From Plasmodium brasilianum (lineage: Eukaryota; Apicomplexa; Aconoidasida; Haemosporida; Plasmodiidae), in contig NC_090121.1 in the NCBI RefSeq assembly GCF_023973825.1, positions 1,012,001 through 1,076,000 of the forward strand: a stretch of 64,000 nucleotides of DNA, in the 5' to 3' direction. This document shows, in pieces, positions 57,740-64,000 of this stretch. A model generated the notes under the pieces. It saw nothing but the letters and a program-made list of their open reading frames with translations. It was not told the DNA's origin and ran no database searches. The translations under genes and the position numbers were made by a program. How positions within the stretch are numbered: the stretch's first letter is position 1; every line of letters starts with the position of its first letter.

Positions 57740-60405
57740 CCTTTTTTTTTATTTATATTTAAACTATTTATACTTTATTCTTATATATTATAATATTTTT
57801 TATTTTTCGTGCTTCATTTTGATACCTTTTTTTTTTTTTTTTTTTTAATTCTTTAAAAATGAATAGATAATTATTAGCTCCATAGGAAAGAATTTTAAGT
57901 GAAAACAAGAAGAAACAAAGAAAAAAATCGGCTAACATTTTTTTAACCATTTTTAAGAATCTCACCATATATATATAATATATATATATAATGAATGTAT
58001 ATATATTAGTGTATATATAATATATATATATAATGAATGTATATATATTAGTGTATATATAATATATGTATATATAATATGTGTATGTATAATATGTGTA
58101 GATTTATGATATGTGTGTATGTATATATATGTGCGTATATGTAATATATTTGTGTATATATATAATATGGGTGTGTATATATTATTGTGTATATATTATT
58201 GTGTATATATAATATATGTGTATTTAAAATATGTGTATTTAAAATATGTGTATTTAAAATATGTGTATTTAAAATATGTGTATATATATTTATACATATC
58301 TGCATTATAAGTAACGCTAAGCTTTACATTTTAAGACACTTTCCATATCCCCCCATTTACTCATATGTATATTAAATAAATACGTATACAGTTAAAAGAA
58401 TATGTAAACATGTGTAGATAATTTCCAACTTTTTATTTCATCCTCTTTGCAAAAACATCATATCTTATCAAGTCGTATTATACGCATATATGTAAATAGG
58501 GGGCATGTGTCATTTCTTTGTAATACTATGTATTCATATGTCTTATTATTGCGAACGAACTAATAATTTTTATTCTAATTTTTTTTTTTTTTTTTAAATA
58601 AGGCCTTTTGTAACATATGTGTATACATTTTCTACGTTTTATGATAATTTAAAATTTTGAGCATTTGAATTATATGTATGAATATAAGAATTTTTATGGA
58701 TGTTGTAATTTTGCTGAGTATTTGAAGTTTTTTTTTTTTTTTCTTTACAACCTTTTTGCGAGGTTTAATAGGTATATATAAATGGAAGGGAAAAGAAAAA
58801 GCTTAATCGAAAGCATATGCAAGTATGTATATATATGCGTTTGTATGTATCCATGTATCTAAGTATATATATGTGTGCGCGTAATTTCGTAATAATATGC
58901 TAACCAAAAAACACCTTTGAAAAATAAGTGAATAAGATCGCTTAATTATGTATTTTGCTACTCTGCGTGTTATTTTGTTTTTCAAAAATTGGCACATGGA
59001 CATATTATTTTAAAAAAAAAAAGAACAGTACCACACAGAATATAACATTCACATCTACATTTAAAAATAAAAAATACAACAAAATTTGTTTATAAGTGTC
59101 TTTATAAATCTTTTTATACATTTTTTTTACATTTTTATGAATAGAAGAATTATATATACAAGGAATGACCTTGCATAAATGTGGTATGAACTTTTTTGAG
59201 CCGTGAAATCATTGTAACATGATAACGAATAATAATTTATCTTTTTTAAAAACAAAAATATTGGATGTAGAGTATGTATGCTTCTATCCTCATTCATTTA
59301 TTCTTTCGTTCCTTCACCGTTCTTCTTTTTTATTTATTCTTTTTTTATCGATGCGCAAGATTTGAATGACGAATTATTTTATAGGCAATTTATGTGTAAG
59401 ACTATAACCGCTCGTTCTTTTCCTTGTTCTTATCTTTGTTCCTATCTTTGTTCTTTGTTCTTTTTCTTGTTCTTTTTTTTTTCCTTTTCTTTTTCTTTTT
59501 TATATCTATGCTGTCATAAAAAATGTGCACCAGAAATATAGAGCTCAATTTTGCACGCTTTTCTTTTTTTTTTTTAAATAAAACATTTAAAAAGAAAAAT
59601 GGCATATTCCTATGATTCAGATGCAGGTACATTTCAACAATTTCCCATATATTGACTTTTATTCATTTTTTTTTATTAAAAATAATATATCAAAAAGGGC
59701 AATTTACGAAATTAGTTATGCCTATATTATTATAACATGCGTTTCGAAAGTGATAAGGGATAACAAAGCCAAAATAAGTTCAACTTTCATTATTTTTAAC
59801 AATGACTCGATGTTATTTATTCTATTATGTATAAATTTGACATATTATGCACATATATATAAGTATTAGTGCATAAGTAAAAATATATATATTCGTTTAA
59901 GAATATATATACCCAAGTGTAACAGGATAAAAAGGGCGTAATCGCAATTTCTTGTACACTTTACAGTCTGCAAGTTTTGCTTAGGAATATGTAGGTTTCC
60001 TTCTTTTTTTTTTTTTTTAATTTAAAGTACATTTTTGCTTGAATAAGCTTTATGTAATTAGTATAGTTCATATATACGTTTATTGAAAGGTATTCATTTT
60101 TTTTTTTTTTTTTTCCAGAAAACATTTTTCGTTATACTTTTTTTTTTTTTCTTAATTTGATATAACAAAAGTAATTTTACTATCATATGTAAGCAATGCG
60201 GTGTAGTATTTTTTATTTTGTGCAAAGTTTACCATTTTTTTTTTTTTTTTATGAATTTAATTAAAAAGATAATTTAGTAACTATTGGTTAGGAGTATATA
60301 TACAAGTGTATAAGTTCGTTAATAAGTGCCCAGCAAAAAGTACATATGGAAATCTAGGAAATATACGAGTATACACAATTATTCATACGTACTGCGGAAA
60401 GGGCT

Positions 60406-60444
<39 letters not shown>

Positions 60445-60577
60445 GTATATATATGCATGTATACACATGTATATATGTGTGTGCACCATTAATAAGTAAA
60501 AAGTACAAGTACAGGCAACGTACAAACGTGCGCAAAGGCATTTGTATATATATACAGAAAGAATCACGTAAGGAACT
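56999..60577. other. Intergenic region between inhibitor-2 and the 60 kb gene
   Basis: 3.6 kb between divergent genes. Repeats: attacactattac units (57340-57425), a 50-T run (57690-57739), TA stretches with 15-bp gtatttaaaatatgt units (57960-58285), TA (60408-60440). Short exon-like pieces lie at 59162-59660 and an ATG-started open frame of 85 codons at 59612-59869. No convincing gene. Confidence 0.5.
59612..59869 (+). CDS. Possible small open frame, 85 residues
   Basis: Starts MIQMQVHFNNFPYIDFYS, continues ISKRAIYEISYAYIIITCVS and KVIRDNKAKISSTFIIF, and ends NLTYYAHIYKY. Composition is less AT-biased than the surroundings and it has two hydrophobic stretches. There is no homology I recognise. 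A competing ATG (59599, MAYSYDSDA then GT) overlaps it in another frame. It may be chance or an exon. Confidence 0.2.
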   Translation: MIQMQVHFNNFPYIDFYSFFFIKNNISKRAIYEISYAYIIITCVSKVIRDNKAKISSTFIIFNNDSMLFILLCINLTYYAHIYKY

Positions 60578-61444
60578 ATGGCAAAGAAAGAACTAGTGGA
60601 CGCTGGCTGCTTTATTTCACAGATGAACGAGTTATTATTAATAGACCCCTTATATATAAATGACGCCATAACTAACTATTTTAATAATTCTATAAATGAT
60701 AAAAAGGCATTATTGCCAAAAGAGTCTTTGAATGGTATTTATTTCCGAAATGCAAAGGCAGGTTTATGGTCATCCTTTGCAATTCGAGAGAATAATAAAT
60801 GTTCTTATATTTCACCAGAAATGTATAAAAGTATGAAAGACTCAGGCATAGATAGAAATGATGAAAATGAAACGGTGTTATCATTTATTTGTTTTAACAA
60901 TACGGAATTTATGCACGAATATTTAACCGTTGAAAAAATTAATGAGTTAAAATGGGAAATTTTAGGATCAAACAGTAATCACATAACAATAAATATGAAT
61001 AAGGAACAAAATAAATATTCAAAGGATGATAAAAATGCTAGTAAGAAACAATTGGACAAAGAAGAAATAGTTTCTTTAGAAAATTATTTTTCAAATATGT
61101 TAACAGTTGAGAGTGGGCAAGTTGGCTTGTTTTGTATCGAGTCCATAAAACATTGTGCAGATATGCTTCTTCAAAAATTTGGAAATAATGATATTAATAA
61201 TGAGGAACAACTAGATAACCTCTTCAAACAGAATATGAACGACCTATATCCTTGGTATAATAAAATTTGTAATTTAACTTTATCATCATCTATTGCTATA
61301 ATAGATTTTATTGATATGCCTATTGGAAGTGTTTGCATGTCTAGTGCAGATTGTGTAGTAAATTATTTATGTGAAGTTGTAAGGGATGAAGTAACGGATG
61401 AAGTGTGGGCAATAAGGGTTAACTTTTTAAATCCCTTAAAATAA
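60578..61444 (+). CDS. Conserved protein of unknown function, 288 residues
   Basis: Single exon; an in-frame TAA nine bases upstream fixes the start. There is no signal peptide or membrane segment, so it is probably cytosolic. Recognisable segments: KKELVDAGCFISQMNELLLI then DPLYINDAI; NAKAGLWSSFAIRENNKCS; INELKWEILGSNSNHITIN; LTVESGQVGLFCIESIKHCA; and SSSIAIIDFIDMPIGSVCMS. A short charged Lys/Asn insert (about residues 142-165) divides it in two. The pattern of a DP near residue 23 and a Gly-x-x-x-Phe turn near residue 185 faintly recalls DUF4241-type proteins, but I would not assign that without a profile search. It lies upstream of, and in the same direction as, the next gene. Confidence 0.85.
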   Translation: MAKKELVDAGCFISQMNELLLIDPLYINDAITNYFNNSINDKKALLPKESLNGIYFRNAKAGLWSSFAIRENNKCSYISPEMYKSMKDSGIDRNDENETVLSFICFNNTEFMHEYLTVEKINELKWEILGSNSNHITINMNKEQNKYSKDDKNASKKQLDKEEIVSLENYFSNMLTVESGQVGLFCIESIKHCADMLLQKFGNNDINNEEQLDNLFKQNMNDLYPWYNKICNLTLSSSIAIIDFIDMPIGSVCMSSADCVVNYLCEVVRDEVTDEVWAIRVNFLNPLK

Positions 61445-63440
61445 GGAGTCTTCTCCACCTGAGCTTTTTTTTTTTTTTTTTTTATTAAAGAATTGAGCCT
61501 TTTTTGTAATATATGAAGTGCTGTGTGAAAGGAGCAGAAAAATGGATCAAGCAGAGGTGCACATTCATGTATGTATATGAGCGTATAACATTTTAACGGA
61601 TGCATTATGAAGGTAAAAATACCTACCTGATGTGATTAGGAAAGAAAAGTTGAAAGAAATAAAATTTCTCCATTTATTTGAAGGCTTCATAATTGTAATA
61701 TACCAGATAAAAGAAAAAGGTTCGTATCAATTGGCATATATGATAATATTTAACCCCAATACCAGCTTAATAGTGTACCTAGTAAACATCGTGTTTACCG
61801 AAATTTTCCTTCTTAATTTTAGTCCCTTTCACTGGTAGCTACATAACGTACCAAATTGTATGCATATATATATATATATATATATTTATATATTTATAAT
61901 ATGAAAACGCCCCCGCATTTCATGTATTTTTTTGTTTATGTATATACATATTACATAAATATCACTATTTCTGTTTTTTTCGTTATTTGGAACATTTTGT
62001 TGTCTAATTCAAAAAATTATTTTGTTTTAATTTGGGTAATTTAAAAAAAAAAAAAAAAAAAAAAAGCACGTGCATGCCCATTTTTTAATCTGTTATTTAT
62101 TGATAATAACTGATTCATTATTAATTATATCGCTATTTTGTATATAAAAAAAAAAAAAAAAAAAAGACCTATATTTTTTTAAAAAGAGCCCTTGAGGAGC
62201 TTTAAGCCAAAATAGAAAAACGAATTATCTTTTAAATATGCAGTTAATGCTTGTATAATGTGCACATATGTTTATACGTACATGTGTACATATATGTACA
62301 AATAGGTGCGTAAATGTATGCACATATTTATATGTTCCTTTTAAATTGAAGAAACAACATTTGAATAAAAGTCATTTACTCCTTTTATCAAACTATCATA
62401 ATTAAGAAATATGCCCTAATTAAAATAAACAAGCAGAACGAATATATCCGTATTCTATTCTGTTCTTTAACTAAAAATTAATTGTGCTCACTGGTGATAC
62501 ATTTAATAACATGCTTTGCGGTAACATTCCATCGTCCATAATGTACTTAAAATTATGTGAGGTTCTTTTATATATATATGTATAAATATATGTATAAATA
62601 TATGTACAAATATATGTACAAATGTATGTACAAATGTATGTACAAATGTATGTACAAATATATGTACAAATATATGTACAAATGTATGTACAAATGTATG
62701 TACAAATGTATGTACAAATATATGTACAAATGTATGTACAAATGTACGTACAAATATATGTACAAATGTATGTACAAATATATGTACAAATATTTGTATT
62801 TATGATTAAATCGGGTGAAGCATTTTTTTGGGGTTATATATTTATTCGTATATAAACGTACATACATAATACATGCATAAATAAATAGGTTGATACACAT
62901 CTTCGCACTTCGGAAAATACTTGTACTGAACAGAATGCAGACACATGCGTGAAAAGGTGAGACATTTTTTTTTTTTTTACTTTTACTTCTCATGACAACA
63001 CAGTAGCGTTTTAATTTTTTTTTTCTATCCGTTACTGCTGCTTGTCCTTTTTTTTTTTTTTTTTTTCTATTGAATTATATTGGTTTGAAACTTTTATGTT
63101 ACGTTTATGTAGTGTGCACTTTTTTTGTTCATATAAAATTTACTTATGATATTTTCATTGTCTTCCATTTTAACGTGAACGACATGTTCCATATTTTATC
63201 CATCCTATACGTTGGTTTTTATTTCTTTGCTGTTCCTAATTTTTTTTTACTATTGTCAGATTGGAACTAACATTCACGCTCAGACTATAACAAACACGCG
63301 CTCTCAGATTATCATTAACATTCATGCTCATATTATCATTAAAATTCTTATATTTTAACCTTTTTTTTTTTTTTTTTCTCTTTTTTAAACGAGTAAATGT
63401 GAGAGGGCAAGAAAGCCACCTGGTGAGTAGTAAGTAAAAA
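61445..63440. other. Intergenic region between two plus-strand genes
   Basis: 2.0 kb. It contains A/T runs (61467-61483, 62042-62065, 62146-62165), a 12-bp minisatellite (62577-62800) and a less AT-rich open stretch without ATG (61632-61838). The promoter of the 63.4 kb gene should lie in the right half. No gene supported. Confidence 0.55.
62577..62800 (+). repeat. 12-bp minisatellite tatgtacaaata/g
   Basis: About 18 units alternating between two types (tatgtacaaata and tatgtacaaatg). Because 12 is a multiple of three, both strands remain open and give false proteins (MYKY/MYKC on plus, LYIY/LYIH on minus). Confidence 0.9.
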
Positions 63441-64000
63441 ATGATTATAAGCCAAAGAAAAAAAGACCTTGAAATTGGTACATTCGAGAAAGAAATACAT
63501 GAAGAATTGGAAAGGGTATACAAGAGTGAAAAGTTTTACAAATACGCTAATGAAGAAAATTTTGAAAAGTTTGCATATGAAGGTAAAGAAGACATAACCG
63601 ATTATAAAATATTTTACGATAGTATCACTACTCAGTCAAAGGACAGAAAAAATAACTCAGGTATCATATATAATAGTATTAATTCAATAAGGTCCTTTAA
63701 AAATTTTATAGGAAAGGAAATACCTATTCAAAAGGAACCTCATTACAATATCATTCCCGCAAATGTAAAAATTAAACTGATATCAGTAAAGAGGCATGGC
63801 AGTTATGCCCATGGTACATATTGTACATATTGTGCATTAAGTACATATCATACGAACTGCACGTACTGCATCCATTGCAACAGTTACAACTGCGGCAAGG
63901 GCGTTGTTGCAAGAATAGATGAGATAAGGAATACACTTAGTTGTATAAAGAATAGCCTTCACGCTAAGAAAAAATTAAAAAAAAAGAAGGAAAATGTACA
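63441..64000 (+). CDS. Unknown protein, 5' part with Cys-rich patch (runs off right edge)
   Basis: An ATG at 63441 follows an in-frame TAA (63435) and opens a frame that stays open to the window end (186 codons). The protein starts MIISQRKKDLEIGTFEKEIH, is charged, and has no signal peptide. At about residues 120-148 there is a compact Cys cluster, YCTYCALSTYHTNCTYC then IHCNSYNCGK, made of CxxC pairs that could bind zinc. A Lys-rich segment follows. I do not recognise the family; the rest of the gene is outside the window, and an intron could follow. Confidence 0.75.
   Translation, partial: MIISQRKKDLEIGTFEKEIHEELERVYKSEKFYKYANEENFEKFAYEGKEDITDYKIFYDSITTQSKDRKNNSGIIYNSINSIRSFKNFIGKEIPIQKEPHYNIIPANVKIKLISVKRHGSYAHGTYCTYCALSTYHTNCTYCIHCNSYNCGKGVVARIDEIRNTLSCIKNSLHAKKKLKKKKENV

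Noticed and set aside
62557..62993. 82- and 141-codon open frames on opposite strands
   Set aside because: Both come from a 12-bp repeat that cannot create stops; no unique coding sequence.
1..64000. tRNA, rRNA and snRNA genes
   Set aside because: I looked for GC-richer 70-150-base segments with T-loop or Sm-type signals and found none convincing; a covariance search could still find small RNAs.

Overview
The window is nuclear DNA from a malaria parasite (genus Plasmodium). The base composition is extremely AT-rich. Long A and T homopolymers and TA microsatellites fill the gaps between genes, introns are short and AT-rich with GT..AG borders, and proteins carry Asn/Lys-rich low-complexity inserts. 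Several genes are Plasmodium-specific families (Cap380 oocyst capsule protein, CPW-WPC protein). From memory, the order H2A.Z, DOZI, SPC2, small unknown, nicotinamidase, Cap380, CCT5, SEC22, inhibitor-2 matches a block of P. falciparum chromosome 3 (about PF3D7_0320900 down to 0320000). The species cannot be fixed from the sequence alone.

Layout, left to right. 1-2930 (+): 3' part of a leucine-rich-repeat protein with a six-residue tandem repeat. 3479-5249 (-): two-exon secreted, possibly apicoplast, protein with four NUMOD3-like DNA-binding repeats. 7124-8233 (-): histone H2A.Z, three exons. 12254-13876 (-): DEAD-box helicase DOZI/DDX6, two exons. 19630-21792 (-): signal peptidase complex subunit 2, eight exons. 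23003-24366 (+): five-exon small protein of unknown function. 25135-26613 (-): nicotinamidase. 33823-43692 (+): Cap380, 3289 residues in one exon. 45129-46736 (-): chaperonin CCT epsilon. 48586-50205 (-): CPW-WPC protein with five domains. 51050-52916 (-): SNARE SEC22, six exons. 55166-56998 (-): protein phosphatase 1 inhibitor-2, five exons. 60578-61444 (+): unknown 288-residue protein. 63441-64000 (+): 5' part of an unknown protein. About half of the window is non-coding, including a 7.2 kb stretch before Cap380 and a 5.8 kb stretch upstream of DOZI. No tRNA, rRNA, CRISPR or transposon was seen.

Most genes are housekeeping: chromatin (H2A.Z), ER translocation and secretion (SPC2, SEC22), protein folding (CCT5), NAD salvage (nicotinamidase) and PP1 control (inhibitor-2). 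A second theme is mosquito-stage development. DOZI stores maternal mRNA in female gametocytes, CPW-WPC proteins are made from such stored messages, and Cap380 builds the oocyst capsule. The gene models for SPC2, SEC22, inhibitor-2, H2A.Z, DOZI, the NUMOD3-like gene and the 23 kb gene were assembled by hand from splice sites and phase continuity.

The observations most worth following are these: six divergent copies of a beta-rich module in the Cap380 C-terminus; a GC-rich island with an RGD inside Cap380; the NUMOD3-like repeats in a secreted protein; a T-tract in SEC22 whose length decides whether the membrane anchor is complete; and several phased minisatellites with inverted-repeat or polypyrimidine structure.
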